Assembly: GCF_003324565.1 (NCBI RefSeq)
Contig: NZ_QOLA01000013.1
Location: 161,045-225,044, forward strand
Length of the DNA: 64,000 bases
Reading direction: 5' to 3'
From: Streptomyces sp. SDr-06
GTDB lineage: Bacteria > Actinomycetota > Actinomycetes > Streptomycetales > Streptomycetaceae
In this document: piece by piece, positions 23,597 to 32,697 of the stretch
Layout: the number at the start of each line of letters is the position of its first letter
How positions within the stretch are numbered: position 1 is the first letter of the stretch
Notes under the pieces: model-generated
Databases searched by the model: none
Seen by the model: only the letters and a program-made list of their open reading frames with translations
What the model was told of the DNA's origin: nothing
Program-made: the position numbers and the translations under genes

Positions 23597-24372
23597 GCGC
23601 GGTCGGCTGGGCGGTGACGGACTCCTGGACGATGACCCGGCGCGAACTCGCGCACTGGGCGCGGCAGCCCGTGCAGGTTGTGGTGGGCCTGGTCTTTCCC
23701 GTGATGCTGCTGCTGGTGTTCGGCTACCTGGTGGGCGGCGGGCGGGGCGTGTCGGGCCCGTACGTCGACTTCCTGGTGCCGGGCATGCTGGCGCTGACCA
23801 TGGCGTTCGGCCTCGAAGGCACGATGCTGGCGGTGACGCGGGACCTGAACAAGGGCGTGGTCGACCGGTTCCGCTCGATGCCGATGGTGTCGGGGACGGT
23901 GCTGGTGGGGCGGGCGGTGGCGGACATGCTGCAGTCGGCGGCGGGGCTCGTCGTGATGATCGGCGTGGGGTACGCGATCGGGTGGCGGCCGGACATGGGC
24001 GCGGGCTTTCCGGCGGCGCTGGGGCTGTTGCTGCTGCTCCGCTTCGCGATGCTGTGGGTCGGCATCCATCTGGCGATGGTCGCGGGGCGGCCGGAGCTGG
24101 TGCAGGCGGTCCAGATCCTGATCTGGCCGGTCGGCTTCCTGTCCAACGCGTTCGCCGTGCCGGCGTCGATGCCGGGGTGGTTGGGGGTGGTCGTGGAATG
24201 GAACCCGCTGTCTGCGACTGCTACGGCAGTGCGGGGGTTGTTCGGGGCGGGGGAGGGTGCGTCGTCCTGGGCGGGTGGGCATGCGGGGTGGTTGGCGGTG
24301 GTGTGGTCGGTGGGGCTGGTGGGGGTGTTCCTGCCGCTTGCCGTCCGGCGGTTTGGGCGGTTGGGCGGGTAG
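23593..24372 (+). CDS. DrrB-like ABC-2 type permease
   Basis: This 259-residue membrane protein has six hydrophobic segments and the ABC-2 signature. The segment VDFLVPGMLALTMAFGLEGT precedes the DRFRSMPMV loop, and VEWNPLSATATAVRGLF comes near the end. With the preceding ATPase it forms a two-gene drug or lipid exporter of the DrrAB type, probably repressed by the PadR protein. The last 60 bases are unusually G-rich but keep the frame. Confidence 0.92.
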   Translation: MSAVGWAVTDSWTMTRRELAHWARQPVQVVVGLVFPVMLLLVFGYLVGGGRGVSGPYVDFLVPGMLALTMAFGLEGTMLAVTRDLNKGVVDRFRSMPMVSGTVLVGRAVADMLQSAAGLVVMIGVGYAIGWRPDMGAGFPAALGLLLLLRFAMLWVGIHLAMVAGRPELVQAVQILIWPVGFLSNAFAVPASMPGWLGVVVEWNPLSATATAVRGLFGAGEGASSWAGGHAGWLAVVWSVGLVGVFLPLAVRRFGRLGG

Positions 24373-24460
24373 GGGGCGGCGGCTTGGTTCGGGGTGCGGC
24401 TGGGTCGGCCCCGGCCGGGGCGGGGTGCTCCTTGGCTCGGCGTGCGTGGCCCGGGGTGCG

Positions 24461-24689
24461 CTGGGGCTCCGCCCCAGACCCCGGGGCGCCCCTCCCCGCC
24501 CCTTCCCTCAACCCGCCGGGGGTGTCGTTCGGCTGCGGATCGTGCGTGGTTGCTCGCGCAGTTCCCCGCGCCCCTGGCAGTACTGGTGCTGGCCGGCAGG
24601 AGCATCTTCAGCCCGTCATGGGGGTCCCCCCTGGCCCTTGAGGCCTTGGGGGAGATTGAGGACGAGCGCCCTTGAGGCGCGAGCGGGGT
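24461..24689. repeat. Dispersed composite repeat, copy B
   Basis: The 317 bases between the permease and the glutamate decarboxylase hold no gene. They contain, in order, the hairpin CTGGGGCTCCGCCCCAG (24461-24477), a pyrimidine-rich run, the core GCGCAGTTCCCCGCGCCCCT (24557-24576), a CAGCCCGTC word, and GAGGACGAGCGCC (24658-24670). The same modules recur at 42.7-42.9 and 53.9-54.2 kb. Transcription from both flanking convergent genes probably ends here. Confidence 0.8.
24618..24654. mobile_element. 37-bp palindromic element nested in the composite repeat
   Basis: The inverted ends ATGGGGGTCCCCCC and TTGGGGGAG surround GGCCCTTGAGGCC. In repeat copy C (minus strand, near 42.77 kb) and copy D (54.14 kb) the flanking words CCGTC and TTGAGGAC are separated only by the five bases CGGCG. 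Copy B therefore looks like a filled site and C and D like empty sites. No transposase is encoded, so any movement would depend on an outside enzyme. Confidence 0.55.
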
Positions 24690-26120
24690 CTAGTGGTGGA
24701 AGGCTGTTGCCACGGACTCGTCGCGGCCCAGAGGGCCGGATTGGCGGCGGAGTTCGGGCAGTAGTCGGCCCAGGTCCTCGACGAGCAGCGCGGCCAGGTC
24801 GGAGGAGAAGCCGTTGCGGCAGACCACCCTGAGCACCGACAAATCCTCCCGGTTCGCCGGGAAGGTGTACGCGGGCACCAGCCAGCCCCGCTCGCGCAGC
24901 CGGCGCGAGACGTCGAACACGTCGTACCGTTTGATCTCCGGCGCCGTCGTGAAGGCGAACACCGGCAACTCGTCACCCCGGGTGAGGAGTTGGAAGTCGC
25001 CGAACGCCTCCACCCGTTCCGCGAGCCCCCGCGCGACGTCCCGGGTGGTCTGCTGGACGGCCCGGTAGCCCTCCCGGCCCAGCCGCAGGAACGTGTAGTA
25101 CTGCGCCACCACCTGCGCCCCCGGCCGCGAGAAGTTCAGCGCGAAGGTCGGCATGTCGCCGCCGAGGTAGTTCACCCGGAAGACCAGTTCCTCGGGGAGC
25201 TCGGCCGCCGTGCGCCACAGCGCCCAGCCCACCCCGGGGTAGACGAGGCCGTACTTGTGCCCCGAGGTGTTGATGGAGGACACCCTCGGCAGCCGGAAGT
25301 CCCACACCAGGTCCTCGTCGACGAAGGGCGCGACCATCGCCCCGGACGCCCCGTCGACGTGGACCGGGACGTCCAGCCCCGTACGCTCCTGCAAATCGTC
25401 GAGCGCCGCGCACAGCTCTCCGATGGGCTCGTAGGAGCCGTCGAAGGTGGAGCCGAGCACCCCGACGACGCCGATCGTGTTCTCGTCGCAGAGCGCGGCG
25501 GCGGCCGCCGGGTCGAGGTGGAAGCGGTCGCCCTCCATGGGCACCTGGCGCGCCTCGACCTCCCAGAAGTTGCAGAACTTCTCCCAGCACACCTGCACGT
25601 TCACGCCCATGACGAGGTTCGGGCGGGCCTCGCGGGAGGGGTAGCGGTCCGCGTTGCGCAGTGCCCAGCGCCGCTTGAGGGCCAGGCCCGCCAGCATGCA
25701 CGCCTCGCTGGAGCCGGTCGTCGAGCAGCCGACCGCGGTGTTCGGGTCCGGCGCGTGCCACAGGTCGGCGAGCATCGCCACGCAGCGCCGCTCCAGCTCG
25801 GCGGTGCGCGGGTACTCGTCCTTGTCGATCATGTTCTTGTCGCGGCACTCCGCCATCAGCACCCCGGCCTGCGGCTCCATCCACGTGGTGACGAAGGTGG
25901 CCAGGTTGAGCCGGGAATTGCCGTCGAGCATCAGCTCGTCGTGGACCAGCTGGTACGCGGTCATCGGCGCGAGCGGCCGGTCGGGCAGCCGGTGCCGCGG
26001 CGGCGCCGAGGTCATCGAACCGACCGGGTCGGCCTCCCCGTAGAAGGGGTTGAGCGCGAGCCGCGCGTACTCCTTCTCGTCGGTGTGCTCCTTCTCGCTG
26101 CCGCCACGGTGCAGTGCCAT
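24690..26120 (-). CDS. gadB: Glutamate decarboxylase (PLP-dependent)
   Basis: This 476-residue group II decarboxylase converts glutamate to GABA and CO2. The PLP-binding lysine is Lys289 in SSINTSGHKYGLVYPGVGW, and the cofactor aspartate is Asp256 in VHVDGASG. CSTTGSSEACMLAGLALKRRW is the typical phosphate-binding segment, and the length matches GadB/GadA. The start is the ATG at 26120. No GABA antiporter is adjacent. Roles in acid resistance or GABA supply are known for the family but untested here. Confidence 0.95.
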   Translation of the reverse strand: MALHRGGSEKEHTDEKEYARLALNPFYGEADPVGSMTSAPPRHRLPDRPLAPMTAYQLVHDELMLDGNSRLNLATFVTTWMEPQAGVLMAECRDKNMIDKDEYPRTAELERRCVAMLADLWHAPDPNTAVGCSTTGSSEACMLAGLALKRRWALRNADRYPSREARPNLVMGVNVQVCWEKFCNFWEVEARQVPMEGDRFHLDPAAAAALCDENTIGVVGVLGSTFDGSYEPIGELCAALDDLQERTGLDVPVHVDGASGAMVAPFVDEDLVWDFRLPRVSSINTSGHKYGLVYPGVGWALWRTAAELPEELVFRVNYLGGDMPTFALNFSRPGAQVVAQYYTFLRLGREGYRAVQQTTRDVARGLAERVEAFGDFQLLTRGDELPVFAFTTAPEIKRYDVFDVSRRLRERGWLVPAYTFPANREDLSVLRVVCRNGFSSDLAALLVEDLGRLLPELRRQSGPLGRDESVATAFHH

Positions 26121-26196
26121 GGGGGGTCGACCACCTTTCGGGACAGGGGAGGGGCGCCACCGGGCCGACGCGTGCCGTCGGCCCGGCCGGGTCGCG

Positions 26197-26562
26197 TCAG
26201 GTGCGGGCCAGGACCACCGCGGTCCCGTACGCGCACACCTCCGTGCCCACGTCCGCCGCCTCCGTCACGTCGAACCGCATCATCAGGACCGCGTTCGCGC
26301 CCCGGGCCTTCGCCTGGGCCACCAGCCGCTCCATCGCCTGGTTCCGGGTCTCGACGAGCGTCTTGGTCAGGCCCTTCAACTCGCCGCCGATCATGGACTT
26401 GAGGCCGGCGCCGATCTGGCTGCCCAGGTGCCGGGAGCGTACGGTGAGCCCGAAGACCTCCCCGATGACCTGTTGCACCGTGTAGCCGGGTACGTCGTTG
26501 GTGGTCACCACCAGGACGTCCGCCTGCGGGCCCTGTCCGCCGCCGTACTCCTCGATGCCCAT
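26197..26562 (-). CDS. YbjQ/UPF0145 family protein
   Basis: This 121-residue protein of the YbjQ family (DUF74) forms pentameric assemblies in solved members, but no biochemical role is known. Features are VVTTNDVPGYTVQQVIGEVFGLTV, the RSRHLGSQIGAGLKSMIGGE segment and ARGANAVLMMRFDV. The ATG at 26562 is preceded by AGGGGA. It is upstream of and co-directional with the glutamate decarboxylase, 76 bases away. A functional link is not implied. Confidence 0.9.
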   Translation of the reverse strand: MGIEEYGGGQGPQADVLVVTTNDVPGYTVQQVIGEVFGLTVRSRHLGSQIGAGLKSMIGGELKGLTKTLVETRNQAMERLVAQAKARGANAVLMMRFDVTEAADVGTEVCAYGTAVVLART

Positions 26563-26699
26563 GTGGTTCCCCTTCCGGTAGCCCTTGTCGGCCCTACCCA
26601 GCCTGCCCCTGGAACCAGGCTTTCGCGCGTTACGTTGATAACTTTGGCTGCCGACGGCAGACAGCCCGCCCGACACCCACACCCAGGAGCCCGGTACCC

Positions 26700-27398
26700 G
26701 TGACTTCCCTTGCCCTCGGACCGAGCTGGCTGGACCCCGACTATCTGCTCCAGACCTTCGGCCTGGTCGGCCTGCTGATCATCGTGTTCGCCGAGTCGGG
26801 CCTGCTCATCGGCTTCTTCCTGCCGGGCGACTCGCTCCTGTTCACCACCGGCCTGCTGGTCACCACCGGCAAGCTGGACACCCCGCTGTGGCTGGTGTGC
26901 GTGCTGGTCGTCTTCGCCGCGGTCCTCGGTGACCAGGTGGGCTATCTGTTCGGCAAGAAGGTGGGCCCGTCCCTCTTCAGCCGGCCCGACTCCAGACTCT
27001 TCAAGCAGGAGAACGTGGAGAAGGCCCACGACTTCTTCGAGAAGTACGGTCCCAAGTCGCTGGTCCTGGCCCGCTTCGTGCCGATCGTGCGCACCTTCAC
27101 GCCGATCATCGCGGGCGTCAGCGGCATGAACTACCGCTCGTTCGTCATCTTCAACGTCATCGGCGGCAGCCTGTGGGGCGCGGGCGTCACCCTGCTCGGC
27201 GCGGCGCTCGGCAACGTGGCCTTCGTCCACCAGCACATCGAGCTGATCCTCGTCGGCATCGTGCTGATCTCGGTCGTGCCGATCGCCATCGAGTTCCTGC
27301 GGGCCCGCTCGAAGGCGAAGAAGAACCCGCCGGTGGCCCAGGGTCCCGGCGGCCCCGGTCAGGCGCCGCAGCGCGGCGGCCGCCACGCCAAGCGGTAG
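26700..27398 (+). CDS. DedA family membrane protein
   Basis: This 232-residue membrane protein belongs to the DedA/VTT superfamily, whose members act as lipid scramblases or undecaprenyl-phosphate carriers in other bacteria. Conserved blocks are ESGLLIGFFLPGDSLLFTTG, GDQVGYLFGKKVG and the catalytic-like arginine region LARFVPIVRTFTPIIAGVSGM. The tail is basic and proline-rich. It starts with GTG at 26700, divergent from the YbjQ gene. A terminator candidate follows at 27450. Confidence 0.92.
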   Translation: MTSLALGPSWLDPDYLLQTFGLVGLLIIVFAESGLLIGFFLPGDSLLFTTGLLVTTGKLDTPLWLVCVLVVFAAVLGDQVGYLFGKKVGPSLFSRPDSRLFKQENVEKAHDFFEKYGPKSLVLARFVPIVRTFTPIIAGVSGMNYRSFVIFNVIGGSLWGAGVTLLGAALGNVAFVHQHIELILVGIVLISVVPIAIEFLRARSKAKKNPPVAQGPGGPGQAPQRGGRHAKR

Positions 27399-27449
27399 CG
27401 CTCCGCCGGAAGGGGACGCTTCTCCCGCGGGTCGGTGGTGGCTGGTCGC

Positions 27450-27475
27450 CGCGCCCCGGGGAGCGCCCCGGCGCG
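27450..27475. terminator. Hairpin between DedA and ThrE-like genes
   Basis: CGCGCC plus GGGG (27450-27461) pairs with CCCCGGCGCG (27466-27475), with a two-base bulge in the left arm and a four-base loop. It separates convergent genes and could stop transcription both ways. Confidence 0.5.
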
Positions 27476-27484
27476 AGCTCCCCG

Positions 27485-29146
27485 CTAGAACCCGCGGGTC
27501 CGCTTCGCCGCGGCGCGGCCCGCGCCCGGCGACCTGAGGAAGAGCCGGGCGATCTCGTTGCCGAGGTTCACGCCGATCGCGATGGCGAGCGCGAGCGCGG
27601 ACGCCTTGGCCAGCGAGGCGATGCCCTGGTCCATGTGGTTCTTGGCGATCGAGAGCACCCCGAAATAGGTGGCGCTACCCGGAAGCAGGGGGCCGATCGC
27701 GGCGGTGACGTACAGCAGCGCCGAGGTGTTCCAGTACCGCGCGAGCAGCTGTCCGAACAGGCCGACCAGGCAGGCCGCGATCGCCGTCGCCATGATCGGC
27801 GAGCCCTTCGCGGTGATCGCGACGGCCGCGTAGACCACCCAGGCGACCCCGCCGTTCGCGGCCACGATCAGCACGGTGGAACGATCCTGCTGGAGCAGGA
27901 CGGCGAAGGTCAGGCACAGCACGAACGACGCCAGGATCTGGACGACCGGGCGGTCGATGGGCTGGAACGTGCCCTCCGGGTTGAGCTCGGCGTGGAACTG
28001 GAGCCCGCCGTACAGGACGGTCAGGACGCCGACCACGATCGCGACGAAGAAGTACCCGACTTCGAGGAGCCTCGCCGAGGCGGTGACGTAGAAGCCGGTC
28101 AGGCCGTCATGGACGGCCGCCACCAGGGCCCGCCCGGGGATCAGCGCGAACAGGCCACCGGTGATCACCGCGGTGGGACTGAGGTTCCAGGAGAGCAGGC
28201 TGAGCGCGACGCCCATCGCGGCGGGCGGCATCGCTGCCACCGCGAACTGGTAGAACTCCGGCAGCCCGCGGGCCGCGCACAGCCAGGCGAGCCGGTCGCC
28301 GAGGACCGCGCCGACCGCCGCCACCAGGAACACCGCGACGCCGCCGCCGAGCAGCACGGACGCCGCTCCCGCGAGCAGCCCGCAGGCGGTGGTCAGGACC
28401 CAGCCGGGGTAGGGGTGGCGGTTGCGGCGGATCTCCGCGAGCCGCCGGTAGGCCTCTTCGAGGGAGACCTCGTGGTCCTCGGTGGTCATGTCCGTGACGA
28501 GCCGGTGCACGGCCGCCAGGCGGGTGTAGTCGGTGCCGCGCCGGCGCACCGTGCGGTTGGCCGTCACCGGGTCGTCCACCAGGGACGGCTGGTGGGTGAT
28601 GGCGAGCATGGTGAAGGTGACCGTGGGCTCGCAGCGGTCCAGGCCGTAGCTGCGGCAGATCGCGAACATGGCGGCCTCGACGTCCTCGGCGCCCTCGCCG
28701 CCCGCGAGCAGCAGCTCGCCGATACGCAGCGTCAGGTCGAGCACGCGGGGCACGGCCGGGCCGGTGTCGTCGTGCTTCTGGATCGGCTCGGCCACCGGCC
28801 GCTCGCCCACCGGCATCCGCAGCATGGTGCGCATGCGGTCTTGCCAGGGCGCGTCCTTGGAGAGCCGCACCAGCGGCAGGCCCGCGGTGGTGATCAGCGC
28901 GTTCGGCGTGTCCCGGGCGCTGTAGGTGCTCGGCGTGGCGAACGCGGAGGCGGCCTGGTCGGCGGGCGTCTCGACGACGGGGGTGGTGAGCCCGGCGGGC
29001 AGCGCGAACTCGGAGGTCGGCGAGTCCTCCTCAAGTACGTGCGGCTGCTCCACGCCCTCGGGGGGTGCGAAAGCGCTGCGTGCCTCGTCGGACTGCGGCT
29101 TGCGGTCCTCGACCATGTCGTGCTGCTCGGCCACCACTGGTCCCAT
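27485..29146 (-). CDS. Threonine/serine exporter (ThrE) family protein
   Basis: This 553-residue protein has a long charged N-terminal extension (about 130 residues). The soluble ThrE domain follows (LRIGELLLAGGEGAEDVEAA, CRSYGLDRCEPTVTFTML). About ten membrane helices come from residue 245 onward. ThrE-type proteins export threonine and serine in Corynebacterium. Both the cytoplasmic DUF1212 part and the C-terminal DUF3815-like part are present in one chain. The ATG at 29146 has GGAGGGAGG upstream. Substrate assignment is by family only. Confidence 0.9.
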   Translation of the reverse strand: MGPVVAEQHDMVEDRKPQSDEARSAFAPPEGVEQPHVLEEDSPTSEFALPAGLTTPVVETPADQAASAFATPSTYSARDTPNALITTAGLPLVRLSKDAPWQDRMRTMLRMPVGERPVAEPIQKHDDTGPAVPRVLDLTLRIGELLLAGGEGAEDVEAAMFAICRSYGLDRCEPTVTFTMLAITHQPSLVDDPVTANRTVRRRGTDYTRLAAVHRLVTDMTTEDHEVSLEEAYRRLAEIRRNRHPYPGWVLTTACGLLAGAASVLLGGGVAVFLVAAVGAVLGDRLAWLCAARGLPEFYQFAVAAMPPAAMGVALSLLSWNLSPTAVITGGLFALIPGRALVAAVHDGLTGFYVTASARLLEVGYFFVAIVVGVLTVLYGGLQFHAELNPEGTFQPIDRPVVQILASFVLCLTFAVLLQQDRSTVLIVAANGGVAWVVYAAVAITAKGSPIMATAIAACLVGLFGQLLARYWNTSALLYVTAAIGPLLPGSATYFGVLSIAKNHMDQGIASLAKASALALAIAIGVNLGNEIARLFLRSPGAGRAAAKRTRGF

Positions 29147-29205
29147 GCCTCCCTCCGGCCGCTTGCGTGCGTGTGCCCAGTATGTGGGCCGTCATGAGCT
29201 GGTAC

Positions 29206-29246
29206 GACAGCGGGCGGCGCACCCCGAGGGTGCGCCGCCCGCTGTC
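29206..29246 (-). terminator. 19-bp perfect hairpin after ppa
   Basis: Bases 29206-29224 are exactly complementary to 29228-29246, leaving a three-base loop. It lies 15 bases past the ppa stop codon on the minus strand and upstream of the ThrE-like gene. This is one of the strongest terminator candidates in the window. Confidence 0.9.
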
Positions 29247-29261
29247 ACGGAAGAACGTGCG

Positions 29262-29756
29262 TCAGTGCGCGCCGCCCTGCGCCTCCAGGCGCTTGTACGA
29301 GGCCTCGACCTCGGCCTCGGCCTCGACGCGGCCGACCCAGTTGGCGCCCTCGACGGACTTGCCGGGCTCCAGGTCCTTGTAGACCTCGAAGAAGTGCTGG
29401 ATCTCCAGGCGGTCGAACTCGGAGACGTGGTGGATGTCGCGCAGGTGCTCCACGCGCGGGTCGGACGCCGGGACGCACAGCAGCTTGTCGTCGCCGCCGG
29501 CCTCGTCGGTCATCCGGAACATGCCGATCGCGCGGCACTTGATGACGCAGCCGGGGAACGTCGGCTCGTCCAGCAGGACCAGGGCGTCCAGCGGGTCGCC
29601 GTCCTCGCCGAGGGTGTCCTCGACGAAGCCGTAGTCGGCCGGGTAGCTGGTCGAGGTGAAGAGTCGACGGTCCAGGCGGATCCGGCCGGTCTCGTGGTCG
29701 ACCTCGTACTTGTTCCGCGACCCCTTCGGGATCTCGATGGTGACGTCGAACTCCAC
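29262..29756 (-). CDS. ppa: Inorganic pyrophosphatase
   Basis: This 164-residue family I soluble pyrophosphatase drives biosynthesis by hydrolysing PPi. Key residues are the substrate and metal ligands in IPKGSRNKYEVDHETG, YPADYGFVEDTLGEDGDPLD (metal-binding Asp cluster), and the Lys/Tyr region EFDRLEIQHFFEVYKDLE. The length fits the bacterial homohexameric enzyme. It is divergent from dacB, with a 133-base promoter region between them, and ends at a strong terminator. Confidence 0.97.
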   Translation of the reverse strand: MEFDVTIEIPKGSRNKYEVDHETGRIRLDRRLFTSTSYPADYGFVEDTLGEDGDPLDALVLLDEPTFPGCVIKCRAIGMFRMTDEAGGDDKLLCVPASDPRVEHLRDIHHVSEFDRLEIQHFFEVYKDLEPGKSVEGANWVGRVEAEAEVEASYKRLEAQGGAH

Positions 29757-29889
29757 GGGTGGCTCTCCTCCATGATCAGCACATGCATCGGACGGGTGCT
29801 GCGCCGATGCCGTGTTCGCGGCAGGACGCAGTTCTGGTGATTAAGTGTCCCTCACGCAGGTGTGTGATCGCGAAAGGGGCTGGTCCTCG

Positions 29890-31290
29890 GTGCCGGGACC
29901 CAAGACATGGCAGCTCACGGCGGGTGCGGCGGCGGTCGGCCTGGCACTGGCGACCGGGGCGGTGGCCGTGGCCGGACCGTGGGACTCAGGCCAGCGTACG
30001 GCCGAGCGTGAGCGGGCCGCATCGTGGGGCGCCAGGGGTGGCGCACATCACCAGCGGCCCACGGATGCGGAGGCCCCGGCTCCGGCGCCGAGCGCCCCCA
30101 GCGTGCTCACCGCGCTCGGTGCTCCGGCCGGCACCCCCGTCCCGGCCGCCCTTCCCGCGGCCCTCGCCCCGCTCCTGGACGACCCGGCGCTCGGCCCGCA
30201 CCCGGCGGCCTCGGTCCTGGACACGGCCACCGGCCAGGAGCTGTACGCCGCCCGCGCGGACGCGGCCATGACACCGGCCTCCACCATCAAGATCGCGACG
30301 GCGGCCGCGGTCCTCACCGCGCTCCCGCCCGACCACCGCTTCGCCACCACCGTGCTCGCCCCGGCCGACGCCGCGGCGCTCACCCTCGTCGGCGGCGGCG
30401 ACCCCACCCTCGACAGGACGCGCCTGGCCGCCCTCGCCGACGACACCGCCCGCGCCCTGGGCGCGCGTCCCGCGGGCCCCGTACAACTGGCGTACGACAC
30501 CTCGTTGTTCAGCGGGCCCGCGGTGCATCCGATCGGCCCCAACGAGAACCTCGCGCCGGTCGTCCCCCTCATGACGGACGAGGGGCGCGCGGACTCCTCG
30601 GACAGCGGGCCCGCGCCGCGCACCGGCGATCCGGCGGGCGACACCGCGCGGGCCTTCGCCGAGCTGCTGCGCGGGCACGGGCTGCGGGTGGCCGCGCCGG
30701 TGGCGGGCACCGCGCCCGCCGGGGCCAAGGAGCTGGCGCGCACGCTCTCCGCGCCGCTGCCCGAGATCGTCGAGCGGATGCTGACCAACAGCGACAACGA
30801 CATCGCCGAGGCCCTCAACCGCCAGACCGCCCTCGCCACAGGCCGCCCCGCGAGCTTCGACGGGGGCGCCGCGGCCGTGCCCGCCCAGCTCGCCAAGCTC
30901 CGACTCCCCCTGGACGGATCGGTGTTCACGGACGGCAGCGGTCTCAACCGGGCCGACCGGGTCAGCGCGGGCCTGCTCACCCGGCTGCTCGCCAAGGCCG
31001 CCGACCCGGCCCGCCCCGAGCTGCGCCCGATCCTCACCGGCCTGCCCGTGGCCGGGTTCACCGGCACCCTCGGCGGCCGCTACGGCACGGCGTCCGCGGC
31101 GACCGGCCTGGTCCGCGCGAAGACCGGCACCCTGGGCGGGGCCGGGGTCAACACCCTGGCCGGGACGGTCGTCGACGCGAGCGGGCACCTCCTCGCGTTC
31201 GCGTTCCTGTCGGCGGGGACGCCCGGGGCCGACCCGGGCCCCGCCCAGCGCGCCCTCGACCGGCTCGCCACCCGGCTCACGGCGCACTGA
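29890..31290 (+). CDS. dacB: D-alanyl-D-alanine carboxypeptidase/endopeptidase (PBP4 type)
   Basis: This 466-residue class C penicillin-binding protein trims peptidoglycan outside the membrane. The three active-site motifs are intact: Ser131-x-x-Lys134 (ASTIK), Ser301-Asp-Asn303 (TNSDNDIAEAL) and Lys411-Thr-Gly (RAKTGTL). An N-terminal signal/anchor helix occupies residues 7-30. The GTG at 29890 is selected because AAAGGGG precedes it by about ten bases. A GTG at 29845 is possible. The large insertion domain typical of PBP4 lies between the first two motifs. Confidence 0.93.
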   Translation: MPGPKTWQLTAGAAAVGLALATGAVAVAGPWDSGQRTAERERAASWGARGGAHHQRPTDAEAPAPAPSAPSVLTALGAPAGTPVPAALPAALAPLLDDPALGPHPAASVLDTATGQELYAARADAAMTPASTIKIATAAAVLTALPPDHRFATTVLAPADAAALTLVGGGDPTLDRTRLAALADDTARALGARPAGPVQLAYDTSLFSGPAVHPIGPNENLAPVVPLMTDEGRADSSDSGPAPRTGDPAGDTARAFAELLRGHGLRVAAPVAGTAPAGAKELARTLSAPLPEIVERMLTNSDNDIAEALNRQTALATGRPASFDGGAAAVPAQLAKLRLPLDGSVFTDGSGLNRADRVSAGLLTRLLAKAADPARPELRPILTGLPVAGFTGTLGGRYGTASAATGLVRAKTGTLGGAGVNTLAGTVVDASGHLLAFAFLSAGTPGADPGPAQRALDRLATRLTAH

Positions 31291-31339
31291 GCGCCGCCGA
31301 CCGGGTTCCCTTCGGGGGCCGACAACGTACGGTTGACGC

Positions 31340-32479
31340 ATGACTGGCATCGGCGGTGCAGGTACCTCTGGGATGGTCGACTGGAACCTCGCGGTCGCGA
31401 CCGCGACCCGACTGGTGCGGCCGGGCCCCGACGTGAGCCGCGACGAGGCACGGGAGATCGTCGCCGAGCTCCGTCGGCACGCCAAGGCCGCCGAGGAGCA
31501 CGTGCGTACGTTCACCCGGATGATCCCGGAGGGCGTCGAACCGGAGGACACCCCGGTTCTGGTCGTCGACCGGGCCGGCTGGGTGCGGGCCAACGTCGCG
31601 GGCTTCCGCGAGGTGCTGAAGCCCTTGCTCGACAAGATGCAGGAACGCCGCGGGAACAGCCCCGGCGGGGCCGTGCTCGGCGCGGTCGGCGGAAAGGTCA
31701 CCGGCGTCGAGCTGGGCATGCTGCTGAGCTTCCTGTCCTCGCGGGTCCTCGGCCAGTACGAGACCTTCGCGCCCCCCGGCCGGGACCTTCCGGCGGCGCC
31801 GGGCGGCGGGGGCCGTCTGCTGCTCGTGGCGCCCAACATCGTGCACGTCGAGCGCGAACTCGACGTGGCGCCGCACGACTTCAGGCTCTGGGTGTGCCTC
31901 CACGAGGAGACCCACCGCACCCAGTTCACCGCGGTGCCCTGGCTGCGCGACCACCTGGAGGGTGAGATCCAGTCATTCCTCGGCGAGACCGAGGTCGACC
32001 CGATGACCGTCCTGGAGCGGCTGCGTGAGGCCGCCCAGTCGCTGGCCGGGAGCCGGCCCGAGGGCGAGGAGGGCGAGGGCGGGCGCTCCCTGGTCGAGCT
32101 CGTCCAGACCCCGGCCCAGCGCGAGATCCTGGGTCGGCTCACCGCCGTGATGTCCCTCCTCGAAGGGCACGCGGACTACGTGATGGACGGGGTCGGGCCG
32201 CAGGTCGTGCCCTCGGTGGGCGAGATCCGCGAGAAGTTCAAGGAGCGCCGCGCCAAGGGGGCCTCCCGGCTCGACATGGCGCTGCGCAAGCTGCTCGGCC
32301 TCGACGCCAAGCTGCGCCAGTACCGCGACGGCGAGCGCTTCGTGCGGGCCGTGGTGGACGAGGTCGGCATGGACGGCTTCAATCGGGTGTGGACGTCGCC
32401 GAACACGCTCCCCACGAAGGCCGAGATCGCCAAGCCGGCGGACTGGGTCGCGCGCGTGCACCGCAAGGCGGAGTCCTGA
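31340..32479 (+). CDS. Zinc-dependent metalloprotease-like protein (DUF2342)
   Basis: This 379-residue protein of the DUF2342/actinobacterial 'F420 biosynthesis-associated' family is now grouped with zincin-like hydrolases. The zinc motif HEETH (CLHEETHRTQF) is present, and a downstream Glu region follows (SLLEGHADYVMDGVG). The N-terminus MVDWNLAVATATRLVRPGP is characteristic of the family. It lies between dacB and tilS, the order usual for Streptomyces. The protease substrate is unknown. Confidence 0.85.
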   Translation: MTGIGGAGTSGMVDWNLAVATATRLVRPGPDVSRDEAREIVAELRRHAKAAEEHVRTFTRMIPEGVEPEDTPVLVVDRAGWVRANVAGFREVLKPLLDKMQERRGNSPGGAVLGAVGGKVTGVELGMLLSFLSSRVLGQYETFAPPGRDLPAAPGGGGRLLLVAPNIVHVERELDVAPHDFRLWVCLHEETHRTQFTAVPWLRDHLEGEIQSFLGETEVDPMTVLERLREAAQSLAGSRPEGEEGEGGRSLVELVQTPAQREILGRLTAVMSLLEGHADYVMDGVGPQVVPSVGEIREKFKERRAKGASRLDMALRKLLGLDAKLRQYRDGERFVRAVVDEVGMDGFNRVWTSPNTLPTKAEIAKPADWVARVHRKAES

Positions 32480-32697
32480 GCGAAAAGCCGCCGGTGGGCG
32501 GGTGTCAACGCGGGAATCACCCATCCGAGGGACCGTGGGGCATGGGTAGGCGTGCAATGCTCGGGTAACGGCTCTGTTCTGTCACCATCTACGCACTCTG
32601 TGTGACTGAACGTCCCTCCTGTTCCCCCTGTTCCCTCTGTTCCCCCCGCTCCTCTCCGCGCCAGAGGCACCCCCAACTTCACCGAAGGGCACCGGAC

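Noticed and set aside
24461..24689. Attachment site or island boundary at composite repeat B
   Set aside because: No integrase, tRNA or direct-repeat pair bounding a gene block was found. The repeat is dispersed and intergenic at other sites too.
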